The position numbers and the translations under genes are program-made. A stretch of DNA of 64,000 nucleotides from Candidatus Kapaibacterium sp. Its GTDB lineage: Bacteria > Bacteroidota > Ignavibacteria > Kapaibacteriales > UBA2268. The notes beneath the pieces are model-generated. The model had not been told where the DNA came from, searched no databases, and saw nothing but the letters and a program-made list of their open reading frames with translations. This document shows, one piece after another, positions 8,770 to 16,205 of the stretch. Within the stretch, counting starts at the first letter, position 1; each line of letters begins with the position of its first letter. The stretch is from positions 2,395,737-2,459,736 of the forward strand of contig CP058732.1 of assembly GCA_013414795.1 (NCBI GenBank), given 5' to 3'.

Positions 8770-9338
8770 TTTTGGAAAATCTCTTCAAACATTTGACCAG
8801 TAATTTGTGGTTTGTCGTACATACCTTTTGAATTTCGCTGTCGAAAGGCTTCGTAGAGACTTACAGCACAAGCCACTGAAATATTCAAACTTTCGACCAT
8901 ACCAACTTGCGGAATTCGGAAATTTCCATCTGCGAGTGATACAGCCAACTCGGACACACCAGTATGTTCATTGCCAAAAACGAGGGCAACTTTCTGGGTC
9001 AAATCCAGCGAATAAAGCGAAACTGCTTCTTTTGTCAAAGCAGTTGAGTATATTTTAAATCCCTCGCCTCGAAGCAAATTGTAACACTCTTCAACATTAT
9101 CGAAAAATTGTAACTTTACCCACTTCACTGCACTTGCAGAACTTCGCTTGCTCAAATCGGGAAACTTTTGCCCACTATGGTAAATCAAATACACTTTGTA
9201 AATACCCACCGAATCGCAAGTACGCAATACCGCTGAAACATTGTGTGGGTCGTGGACATTTTCTAAAACAACTGTCAAATCCAGTTGCCTTCTTTCAAGA
9301 ACTCGTCGAACTTTTTCAATTCTTGCTTCTGTCCGCAT
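8754..9338 (-). CDS. trmH: SpoU/TrmH-family RNA 2'-O-methyltransferase, probably tRNA Gm18
   Basis: The product is 194 residues, the usual length for TrmH. The three SPOUT motifs are present: motif 1 at 27-44 (NVHDPHNVSAVLRTCDSVGI, with the catalytic-type Arg39), motif 2 at 118-127 (ALVFGNEHTG), and motif 3 at 142-153 (IPQVGMVESLNI). These form the trefoil knot that binds S-adenosylmethionine. The short N-terminal extension (TEARIEKVRRVLERRQLDLT) and C-terminal helix are typical of TrmH, which methylates the ribose of G18 in tRNA, as opposed to longer rRNA enzymes such as RlmB. It is divergent from hydE with a 52-base gap that must contain both promoters. Confidence 0.88.
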   Translation of the reverse strand: MRTEARIEKVRRVLERRQLDLTVVLENVHDPHNVSAVLRTCDSVGIYKVYLIYHSGQKFPDLSKRSSASAVKWVKLQFFDNVEECYNLLRGEGFKIYSTALTKEAVSLYSLDLTQKVALVFGNEHTGVSELAVSLADGNFRIPQVGMVESLNISVACAVSLYEAFRQRNSKGMYDKPQITGQMFEEIFQKWLQK

Positions 9339-9390
9339 TGTACCAAATTCCTAAATCACTAAATTACAGAAGAAATCGTTTTTAAAAGTT

Positions 9391-10500
9391 ATGAAGGAAC
9401 TCATTAAAGCATTATATAACGATAACCTAACGAAAGAAGATTTGCTGTTTCTACTTTCACTCGAAAAGAAAGAAGATATCGAACAATTGCGACAACGAGC
9501 CTATGAAGTAATGAAGCAAAATGTCGGGGAATTCGTTTACCTTCGTGGATTAATCGAATTTTCCAACCTTTGCATTAACGATTGCTACTACTGCGGAATA
9601 CGAAAGAGCAACAGCAAAGTTCGCCGTTATACCTTGGAGGAAGACGAAGTTTTGGAATGCGTTGAATTTGCAGTGAAAAATGGCTATGGTTCGATTGTTT
9701 TACAATCTGGTGAGAGAAAAGATTCCCGTTTTATCGATTATGTTTGTTCTTTAATTGAAAAAATCAAAAGTAAAACACGTAGCCAACAATTACCCAATGG
9801 AGTTGGAATAACACTTTGCGTGGGCGAACAAAGTTACAACACATACAAACGCTTTTTTGAAGCGGGAGCCCATCGTTACCTTCTTCGTATTGAAACTTCA
9901 AATCCAGAATTATTTGCGAAAATTCACCCGCCCGAAGTATCATTCGAACGGCGGAAGGAATGTCTTTATTACTTGAAAGACATTGGATTCCAAGTTGGAA
10001 CTGGCGTAATGATAGGTCTGCCAGGTCAAACAATTGAAGACCTAACCAATGATATCGTTTTCTTTAAGGAAATAGACGCAGATATGATTGGAATGGGTCC
10101 ATACATCGTCCACAGAGAAACTCCATTTGCAATCTACGAAAAGTATTTTCAGGAAAATAAATACAATCTTTACCTTCTGTCATTGAAAATGATTGCAGTA
10201 ACAAGACTTTTCCTAAAAGATGTCAATATAGCCTCGACAACTGCGTTGCAAGCACTCTATCCGTTTGGACGAGAAGAGGGTCTGCGTTTTGGGGCAAATG
10301 TCATAATGCCACTTATGACGCCTTCAAATTATCGAAAAGAATATCTACTTTACGAGGGAAAACCTTGCATTGACGAGTTTTCAGATGACTGTGGAGAATG
10401 TTTAATCGCAAGGATTGAAAACATAAACCGCCCGATTGGTTATAACAATTGGGGGGATTCAATTCATTTTAAACGGAAATCTCAACCAAAAAAAGATTAG
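9391..10500 (+). CDS. hydE: HydE, radical SAM maturase of [FeFe]-hydrogenase
   Basis: The product is 369 residues. The radical SAM cluster motif is C61-x3-C65-x2-C68 (CINDCYYC), followed by the HydE/BioB-like barrel with SIVLQSGERKD, GVGITLCVGEQ, LRIETSNPELFAKIHPP and GTGVMIGLPGQT. Near the C-terminus, C326, C334 and C337 (CIDEFSDDCGEC) match the accessory second Fe-S site that only some HydE proteins keep. HydE works with HydF and HydG to build the H-cluster of [FeFe]-hydrogenase. None of those genes, nor a hydrogenase, is in the window, so partners must lie elsewhere if the enzyme acts as expected. A PylB- or MqnC-like relative is a less likely alternative. It overlaps the convergent GT9 gene by 4 bases. 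Confidence 0.85.
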   Translation: MKELIKALYNDNLTKEDLLFLLSLEKKEDIEQLRQRAYEVMKQNVGEFVYLRGLIEFSNLCINDCYYCGIRKSNSKVRRYTLEEDEVLECVEFAVKNGYGSIVLQSGERKDSRFIDYVCSLIEKIKSKTRSQQLPNGVGITLCVGEQSYNTYKRFFEAGAHRYLLRIETSNPELFAKIHPPEVSFERRKECLYYLKDIGFQVGTGVMIGLPGQTIEDLTNDIVFFKEIDADMIGMGPYIVHRETPFAIYEKYFQENKYNLYLLSLKMIAVTRLFLKDVNIASTTALQALYPFGREEGLRFGANVIMPLMTPSNYRKEYLLYEGKPCIDEFSDDCGECLIARIENINRPIGYNNWGDSIHFKRKSQPKKD

Positions 10501-11519
10501 ATAGATTGTTCTATAATCCTTTCTATTGCTGAAAGAATCATCTCCGCAGTTATATCTTCCATACATTTGAAATGTCCTTTGGGGCAGCGTGACTTTCCGA
10601 AGTGCGTGCAAGGTCGACAATCGACTTCATTGTTTTCTACAATGGCATTTGGCGTGCGGAATGGAGTAAAACCAAACTCTGGCACAGTTGAACCAAAGAT
10701 TTGAACAACGGGAACCTTTCTTGCAGACGCAATATGCACCATTGCACTATCATTGGAAATCACCATATCCATTTCATCGATAAGTTCAGCAGTTCTAATC
10801 AAATCGGTTTTCCCAGCCAAATTTTCAACTCCTGGTGTTGCTCGAGCAATTCGGTCGCAAACATCAAAATCTTCATTTCCCCCGAGCAAAATTATTTGGG
10901 AATTAAATCTATCTCGAAACAAATTTATCAAATCGACAAACTTTCTTGCTGGTAAACTCTTTGTAAAGTGTTTCGAACCAGGAGCAATGGCAATTTTCCC
11001 CAAATTTATTTTTTGTAATTTCTTTTTGTGAGGTAAGTACTCTCCTCGACTCAAATCTTTTTCTGTCCACAATTCCAAACCGAGATTGTCATCAAAACGG
11101 TTCAAATTTGGAATAGTGTCTCTGTAAAGAATTGGAATTTGGAGATAATCGTTAGTTCTTTTCTTTAAATAGACAAGTTTAAACTTGAAAAATCTCCTTT
11201 TGTTGAAACGGTAGATATTGGTTCCTTTCCCCAACGAATAAATTCGACTTCGCAGATTATTTTGCAAATCGATTATAACATCGTAATGAATGGGGTTGTT
11301 AATCGAAAGAGTCTCGAAAAGATGGAAGTAGAAAGGCTTGGTTTTATCATATGCAATAACATTATTCAAGCGTGGATTGTATTTAAAAACTTGGGAGAAC
11401 TGATTTGCAACCAAGAAATCAATTTGAGATTCGGGGAAAGCATTTCGCAACAAACGAACTACATAAGTCGACAAGATTACATCGCCAAGAGAAGAAATTC
11501 GTATTACCAGAATTTTCAT
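10497..11519 (-). CDS. Glycosyltransferase family 9 (heptosyltransferase-like)
   Basis: The product is 340 residues with the two-Rossmann GT-B layout of ADP-heptose:LPS heptosyltransferases. The N-terminus MKILVIRISSLGDVILSTYV carries the acceptor-side GD motif, the linker region has IAIAPGSKHFTKSLPARKFV, and the C-terminal nucleotide-sugar domain has ISNDSAMVHIASARKVPVVQ followed by IFGSTVPEFGF. The CRPCTHFGKSRCPKGHFKCM segment close to the C-terminus is usual for this family. Likely role: adding heptose or a related sugar to LPS core at the inner membrane; the precise sugar is not predictable. It stands alone here, between two plus-strand genes. Confidence 0.85.
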   Translation of the reverse strand: MKILVIRISSLGDVILSTYVVRLLRNAFPESQIDFLVANQFSQVFKYNPRLNNVIAYDKTKPFYFHLFETLSINNPIHYDVIIDLQNNLRSRIYSLGKGTNIYRFNKRRFFKFKLVYLKKRTNDYLQIPILYRDTIPNLNRFDDNLGLELWTEKDLSRGEYLPHKKKLQKINLGKIAIAPGSKHFTKSLPARKFVDLINLFRDRFNSQIILLGGNEDFDVCDRIARATPGVENLAGKTDLIRTAELIDEMDMVISNDSAMVHIASARKVPVVQIFGSTVPEFGFTPFRTPNAIVENNEVDCRPCTHFGKSRCPKGHFKCMEDITAEMILSAIERIIEQSI

Positions 11520-11575
11520 TATAAGAATAATTTAACAAAATTGCTAAATTAGTATTTTTAAAATGTTCAAAGGCG

Positions 11576-11911
11576 ATGAATCTAACAATTGAACACAACG
11601 AAGATATAACAATTTTAAAAGTTAACGAGAAGAAAATAACATCGGAAAACAGTTCCACTTTAAAGGCAAAACTTTTAATCGAAGCCCAGCCCAACATTCG
11701 AGCATTGATTATCGATTTGTCCAAAGTAGAAAATATCGACAGTTCGGGTTTCGGTGCCTTTTTGCTTGCAGACCGACAATTGCGTGAACACTATATTCCA
11801 ACAATTATTGTCGGCTTAAACGAAAATGTGAAATACTTATTCGAAATTTTAAAATTAGACAGGGTTTTCGAAATTTACAACACTGTCGAGGAAGCAATAG
11901 CCTCGCTTTAA
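11576..11911 (+). CDS. STAS-domain anti-sigma factor antagonist, canonical phosphosite
   Basis: The product is 111 residues, one STAS domain (SpoIIAA/RsbV-like). The loop NIDSSGFGAFLLA includes D55-S56-S57-G58, so Ser56 is the expected site phosphorylated by a cognate anti-sigma kinase; unphosphorylated protein would release a sigma factor or another partner. It is the second STAS gene within 5 kb, and the two differ in the phospho loop. Neither has a kinase or phosphatase partner nearby. A weak AAAGG site precedes the ATG. It converges with nuoC with a 2-base gap. Confidence 0.88.
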   Translation: MNLTIEHNEDITILKVNEKKITSENSSTLKAKLLIEAQPNIRALIIDLSKVENIDSSGFGAFLLADRQLREHYIPTIIVGLNENVKYLFEILKLDRVFEIYNTVEEAIASL

Positions 11912-11913
11912 GT

Positions 11914-12450
11914 TCACTTTACCTCTCCGTCACGCTCTGGATAAGGTGGAAGCGGAAGCGAACCAGGAATCCCCATCAAGGGGAAATCTTTACGCAATGG
12001 ATAAAGTGGCTCGCCAGTTTCTGGGTCGAGAAAATCTTCAGGCATATAAAACCTTCGCAAATCTGGATGTCCTTCGAAACGAATTCCATACATATCGTAA
12101 GTTTCTCGTTCATACCAATTTGCACTTTGCCAGACATTCACCATCGTTGGACAAATTGGATTTTCATTATCTGGCACTGGAACTTTGACACGCAAACGGG
12201 CTTTATGTTTGTTTGAGTACAAGAAGTAAACCACCTCGAAACGATGTTCTTTTTTGTCGAGCCAATCGATTGCGGTTACATCAATTAGCATATCAAAACT
12301 TGTATCGGGATTGTCCCGCAACTCAATCATTAAATCTACAATTCGTTCAATGGGGACAATCAATGTGTATTGATTGCGAAATTCGACAATTTCATAGTAT
12401 GGCGAAATCGTCTTTGCTATACTTTCAACTGTTTTAATAATTTCTTTCAT
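11914..12450 (-). CDS. nuoC: NADH-quinone oxidoreductase subunit C (30 kDa), stand-alone
   Basis: The product is 178 residues. The NuoC signature lies at 112-133 (WYERETYDMYGIRFEGHPDL), followed by RRFYMPEDF, with an N-terminal region containing LIDVTAIDWL and RFEVVYFLYS. The subunit is part of the peripheral arm of complex I, bridging to NuoD. The C-terminus is short (GSLPLPPYPERDGEVK) and not fused to NuoD. No other nuo gene is in the window; the next gene on the same strand is a DUF5683 protein 31 bases upstream, so the subunit is separated from the rest of complex I. No Shine-Dalgarno site is visible. Confidence 0.9.
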   Translation of the reverse strand: MKEIIKTVESIAKTISPYYEIVEFRNQYTLIVPIERIVDLMIELRDNPDTSFDMLIDVTAIDWLDKKEHRFEVVYFLYSNKHKARLRVKVPVPDNENPICPTMVNVWQSANWYERETYDMYGIRFEGHPDLRRFYMPEDFLDPETGEPLYPLRKDFPLMGIPGSLPLPPYPERDGEVK

Positions 12451-12481
12451 TTTGCAGTTACCAAAAAAAGCAATTTAATAT

Positions 12482-13030
12482 TTACTTTGTAAAAATTGAA
12501 ACAGAAAATTTAAGACCCAAATTGCTCGGAATAATGTTAATTGCCACATTTTCGCTTACGTTAAATCCAAATAGGTGTGCATCAACGTATGCATCGAGCA
12601 TTGATATGCCATAGACAGCAAGCAGAAAAAAAATACTTATATCTCGATTGTCACGGGAATTTTCTCTTCGGATTTTCAAAATGTACAATCTTGGGTCTTG
12701 TGGGTTCTCGGTGGCAATTTGGTCATATTGTCTGGAATAATCGAGAAAATCATTGTGATGTTTTAATGTGTAATAATACATAACCACCGCCCCACCCAAA
12801 AAAAGAGGGGCTTTCCAATATTGGTGGACATAGACTTGCCCCCAACCAGGAAGAACAAGCGAACGGAGCATTGCCCCAAGAGGGGATTTGGTTTGTCTTG
12901 CAACGGAAACAGTATCTTTTCGAATTATGTTCGAGGTACTACTTGTATCGGTTTTCTGCTCTTGCGACCAAGTTTGAAATCCAAAGCAAAGCAAAAACGA
13001 ACCCACAAGAGCAAAACGCCATAAACTCAT
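12482..13030 (-). CDS. DUF5683-family membrane protein
   Basis: The product is 182 residues with a signal peptide ([20 protein letters not shown]). A DUF5683-type domain follows, recognisable by the glycine/proline segment [20 protein letters not shown], two hydrophobic stretches (about 76-93 and 133-150), and a conserved-looking turn [18 protein letters not shown]. The family is common in Bacteroidetes and its function is unknown. The start overlaps the ridA stop by 4 bases (ATGA), indicating translational coupling. It could act at the envelope. Confidence 0.78.
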   Translation of the reverse strand: MSLWRFALVGSFLLCFGFQTWSQEQKTDTSSTSNIIRKDTVSVARQTKSPLGAMLRSLVLPGWGQVYVHQYWKAPLFLGGAVVMYYYTLKHHNDFLDYSRQYDQIATENPQDPRLYILKIRRENSRDNRDISIFFLLAVYGISMLDAYVDAHLFGFNVSENVAINIIPSNLGLKFSVSIFTK

Positions 13031-13407
13031 TCTAAAACAGCGATTGCTTCAATTTCAACAAGGACGTCTTTGGGAAGACGAGCAACTTGAAACGCTGCCC
13101 GTGCGGGTTTACTTTCTTTAAAGAACTCGTCGTAAACCTCGTTCATTGCGGCGAAATTATTCATATCGCTTAAATATACAGTTGTCTTCACCACGTTAGA
13201 AAGAGTTGCACCAACACTTTCGAGTATTGCTTTGATATTCAAAATTACTTGTCGAGTTTGGGCTTTGATATCGTCTCCGACAATGTTGCCATTTAAGTCC
13301 AAAGGAATCTGACCAGAAACAAAAATGAACTTACCTTGTGCAATTAATCCTTGGGAATAAGGTCCAATTGGTTTCGGAGCATTTTCTGTAAAAATCAACT
13401 GTTTCAT
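13027..13407 (-). CDS. ridA: RidA-family reactive enamine/imine deaminase
   Basis: The product is 126 residues, full length for the Rid family. Signatures seen are [20 protein letters not shown] at 10-29, VSGQIPLD at 30-37, and [20 protein letters not shown] at 101-120, which carries the substrate-binding Arg103 and Glu120. RidA hydrolyses reactive 2-aminoacrylate and related enamines released by PLP enzymes. A GGTGA site lies 4-8 bases before the ATG. It sits 10 bases downstream of the ROK kinase gene and overlaps the next gene, forming part of a run gcvPA, ftsB-like, ROK, ridA, DUF5683. Confidence 0.92.
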   Translation of the reverse strand: MKQLIFTENAPKPIGPYSQGLIAQGKFIFVSGQIPLDLNGNIVGDDIKAQTRQVILNIKAILESVGATLSNVVKTTVYLSDMNNFAAMNEVYDEFFKESKPARAAFQVARLPKDVLVEIEAIAVLE

Positions 13408-13417
13408 AAATCACCAT

Positions 13418-14410
13418 TTAATTTTGACCATAATCTCTTGCAAGAAGAGCAGAACCAATGAAACCAGAATCTTTTGTAAACTTTGCACGCAAAACTTGAA
13501 CGGATTCAGCAATGTGTGGTAATGCTCGCTCTTTAATTGTTTCGGCAGCAGTTTGCAAAAAAAGGTCGGGTGCAAGCGAAACTCCACCACCAATAATTGC
13601 TACATTGATGTCAAGCAAATTCATTGCTGTTGTTAAGCCAATTCCAAGAACGTGACCAACGTAGCGAAGAATTTCTGCGGAAGCCTCGTCTCCTTTCTCA
13701 TATGCATCGGTGATGAAATATGGGTCTGGTTTTTCGTATGAATGCAAAATGGAATCTGGTTTATCTTTTATGTATTTTCTTGCATAAGCAGTGATTTGAT
13801 TTTTACCCAGGTATTCTTCAATTACCCCAGTTCTGAAAGGTCTTTTTGTGTCCAATGGTTCGAAAGGATTGTAAATGATATGTCCAAACTCGCCAGCAGC
13901 GTTGTGTTCACCTTTTAAAATTTTACGTTTATATACAATTGTCCCGCCAACCCCAGTCCCAAGAGTTACATAGATAAAACTTTCGAACTCTTTGCCTGCA
14001 CCAAGCACCATCTCTGCGTAAGCAGCACAGTTTGCATCATTTTCAACAATAATTGGTAAAGAAAAGACATTGGACAAGAACTTACCCAGAGGAACATCAA
14101 CCCATTCGGGCATATTAGGAGAGATTTTCACAGTTCCATCGTTGAAGACAATCCCGGGGACCCCAACACCAATAGATTTGATTTTCGGGAATTTGCTTTG
14201 CAATGTCATTATTAAACGCTTCAACGAAACGAGCATATACTCCAAGCCCTTTTGGGCATTGGTGGAATGGGACCTTTGGTAAACAATATTACCCTTGGAA
14301 TCAAGAATTCCATATTTCAGATTCGAGGCTCCAATATCGATTCCCAAGTATAAGTCTTCGGTAAAAATGTCGTCTTGCACTTCACTTTTCTTTCTTTTTG
14401 GTGATGGCAT
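13418..14410 (-). CDS. ROK-family sugar kinase lacking the usual zinc-finger loop
   Basis: The product is 330 residues, with a strong GAGGAGGT site located inside the end of the upstream ftsB-like gene (29-base overlap). The phosphate loop YLGIDIGASNLKYGILD is at 21-37, the catalytic segment ENDANCAAYAE at 123-133 has Asp125, GTGVGG is at 151-156, and the EFGH motif is at 174-177. Known ROK kinases follow this with a C-x-C-G-x-x-G-C zinc loop; here the segment 178-200 (NPFEPLDTKRPFRTGVIEEY and onward) has no cysteine at all. Likely reaction: ATP-dependent phosphorylation of glucose or a related hexose. No DNA-binding domain is present, so it is a kinase rather than a ROK repressor. Confidence 0.85.
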   Translation of the reverse strand: MPSPKRKKSEVQDDIFTEDLYLGIDIGASNLKYGILDSKGNIVYQRSHSTNAQKGLEYMLVSLKRLIMTLQSKFPKIKSIGVGVPGIVFNDGTVKISPNMPEWVDVPLGKFLSNVFSLPIIVENDANCAAYAEMVLGAGKEFESFIYVTLGTGVGGTIVYKRKILKGEHNAAGEFGHIIYNPFEPLDTKRPFRTGVIEEYLGKNQITAYARKYIKDKPDSILHSYEKPDPYFITDAYEKGDEASAEILRYVGHVLGIGLTTAMNLLDINVAIIGGGVSLAPDLFLQTAAETIKERALPHIAESVQVLRAKFTKDSGFIGSALLARDYGQN

Positions 14411-14687
14411 AAACCTCCTCGCCTTCCTTTACCAAACCATACTTTTCTCTTGCAACTTTTTCTATTTCAAGAGAATCCGATTCCAATAATTTAATTCTCA
14501 TTTCAAGCGAGTCTCGCCTTTCAAGTTCCTCTTTTATTTGGTTTAGCAAAATTTTCTTTTCTCTCTCTAATTTCCATTTATTTAAATAGCCAAAATCAGA
14601 AAAAAATAGATAATAAGCAATAAATATAAGGCTCAAAAATATAAATATGAAACGAACACTTTTACGATTTATTTGTAACGCAAACAT
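14382..14687 (-). CDS. FtsB/DivIC-like septum formation initiator
   Basis: The start is taken as the ATG at 14685-14687, which overlaps the gcvPA TGA by one base; a TTG one codon earlier is possible. The product is 101 residues with a short cytoplasmic N-terminus, one membrane helix at about 12-29 (FIFIFLSLIFIAYYLFF), then a coiled coil at about 35-75 (heptads in REKKILLNQIKEELERRDSL) and the YGLVKEGEEVYAI segment typical of FtsB and DivIC. The family bridges FtsL and FtsQ in the divisome. Placement downstream of gcvPA is unusual; FtsB often follows enolase. Confidence 0.85.
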   Translation of the reverse strand: MFALQINRKSVRFIFIFLSLIFIAYYLFFSDFGYLNKWKLEREKKILLNQIKEELERRDSLEMRIKLLESDSLEIEKVAREKYGLVKEGEEVYAITKKKEK

Positions 14688-16027
14688 CAAGATGAAAATG
14701 TTTTTAAAAGTTCAATCAAATTATCCAACTCATTCAATGTTCGCTTTTCTGTTACGGAAACTAGTAATCCAGGTTGCATACCCTGGAATTTAGTTGTATC
14801 CACACCAGCAAGGATATTTCGCTTCTTACCCTCGTCTATGATTGTTTTAGGCGAAACAGGAGTAATTAAGAGGAATTCACGGAAGAAAGGTTTGTCGTTG
14901 TACAATCGGAAGCCAGGAATTTGCTTTATTTGTTCCGCAAGATAGTGGGCTTTACGAAAACAATGTTCTGCAACTTCTTTAATTCCTTCCTTCCCCATAA
15001 CTGAAAGATAAACTGTTGCGGCAAGCATCATCAGCCCTTGATTTGTGCATATATTCGATGTTGCACGCTCACGCTTAATCTGCTGTTCACGAGTTTGCAA
15101 AGTTAAAACAAATGCACGCTTACCGTCTGCATCAAGTGTCATTCCAGATAGCCTTCCTGGGAGTTTTCGAATGAATTCTTGTTTGGTTGCAAATATGCCA
15201 AGATATGGACCGCCAAAACTTAACGGAATTCCCAACGGCTGTCCCTCGCCAACAACGATGTCAGCATTGTATTCTCCTGGCGACTTAATAATTCCAAGAG
15301 AAATTGGGTCGACGACTGCAATCAACAAAGCACCTTTGGAATGGGCAATTTTTTCGATTTCGTCAACCTCTTCCAGATTGCCATATGCATTGGGTTGTTG
15401 AACAATGACAGCCGAGGTTTTCTCGGTTACTTTTCGATTTAAAAGGTCAAGGTCGCAAGTACCATCGGAACTGGTTGCAAAATCAAATGTAAAATTCCTA
15501 CCAGATGTGATTGTTTTGCAAACAGTCAAGTAGTTTGGATTGATAGTTCCAGCAAACACAAATTCGGTTTTTCTGTTTTGGGCATTCGCCATTAAAAGAG
15601 CCTCGGCAAGAGCGGAAGCCCCATCGAGCATCGAGGCATTGGCAACATCCATCCCTGTTAAATCGCAAATTAACGATTGGAATTCATACATCGCTTGCAA
15701 AGTTCCTTGCGAAACCTCCGCTTGATATGGTGTGTAGGCAGTTTTAAATTCGGGTCGGTCAATAATAAAATTGACAAGGGCTGGGACGAAGTGGTCGTAT
15801 GCACCTAAACCCATAAAGTTGACATAATCGTTTGAACTTAAGTTCTTTTTTGAATATTCATAAAGTAGTTTGACAACTTCGCTTTCAGAAAGTGCGGGAA
15901 AAAGTTCGAACTTATCTAAAATTCTAATGCTTTGTGGAATAGAATCAATCAAATCTTCAAATTTGGAAACACCAATCTGTTGAAGCATTTCTTTTAATTG
16001 TTCATCTGTGTTTGTTACGTAATTCAT
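14687..16027 (-). CDS. gcvPA: Glycine dehydrogenase (decarboxylating) subunit 1, GcvPA
   Basis: The ATG at 16025-16027 gives MNYVTNTDEQLKEMLQQIGV, matching the usual GcvPA N-terminus; a TTG four codons earlier is in frame but less likely. The product is 446 residues, standard for the N-terminal half of P-protein. Recognisable stretches include NFMGLGAYDHFVPALVNFII, AYTPYQAEVSQGTLQAMYEF, DGASALAEALLMA and SFGGPYLGIFATKQEFIRKL followed by PGRLSG. With GcvPB it decarboxylates glycine in the PLP-dependent P-protein of the glycine cleavage system; the PLP lysine is on GcvPB, which is not in this window, nor are gcvT or gcvH. Confidence 0.92.
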   Translation of the reverse strand: MNYVTNTDEQLKEMLQQIGVSKFEDLIDSIPQSIRILDKFELFPALSESEVVKLLYEYSKKNLSSNDYVNFMGLGAYDHFVPALVNFIIDRPEFKTAYTPYQAEVSQGTLQAMYEFQSLICDLTGMDVANASMLDGASALAEALLMANAQNRKTEFVFAGTINPNYLTVCKTITSGRNFTFDFATSSDGTCDLDLLNRKVTEKTSAVIVQQPNAYGNLEEVDEIEKIAHSKGALLIAVVDPISLGIIKSPGEYNADIVVGEGQPLGIPLSFGGPYLGIFATKQEFIRKLPGRLSGMTLDADGKRAFVLTLQTREQQIKRERATSNICTNQGLMMLAATVYLSVMGKEGIKEVAEHCFRKAHYLAEQIKQIPGFRLYNDKPFFREFLLITPVSPKTIIDEGKKRNILAGVDTTKFQGMQPGLLVSVTEKRTLNELDNLIELLKTFSS

Positions 16028-16058
16028 ATTTTTTACCAAAATTTAAAAAAATAAAATG

Positions 16059-16089
16059 CAAATTATTAACTTCAATTTGATTATCCAAA
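16059..16089 (-). promoter_or_regulatory. Candidate Bacteroidetes-type promoter for gcvPA
   Basis: On the minus strand TTTG (16086-16089) is followed after 19 bases by ATAATTTG (16059-16066), a 7-of-8 match to the TAnnTTTG box. Spacing and distance to the gcvPA ATG (about 31 bases) fit the Bacteroidetes consensus TTTG-N19-21-TAnnTTTG. The sequence is AT-rich, so chance matches are possible. Confidence 0.35.
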
Positions 16090-16205
16090 GAAAACGCTGA
16101 ACTTTTTGCAAACAAAAACATTCGACACAATCTCTATAAATCTTTATAATGCAAAATTTTTAAAGTTGCCTTTCGTTAATTTATATTTAATTTTATGGAC
16201 TTTAT

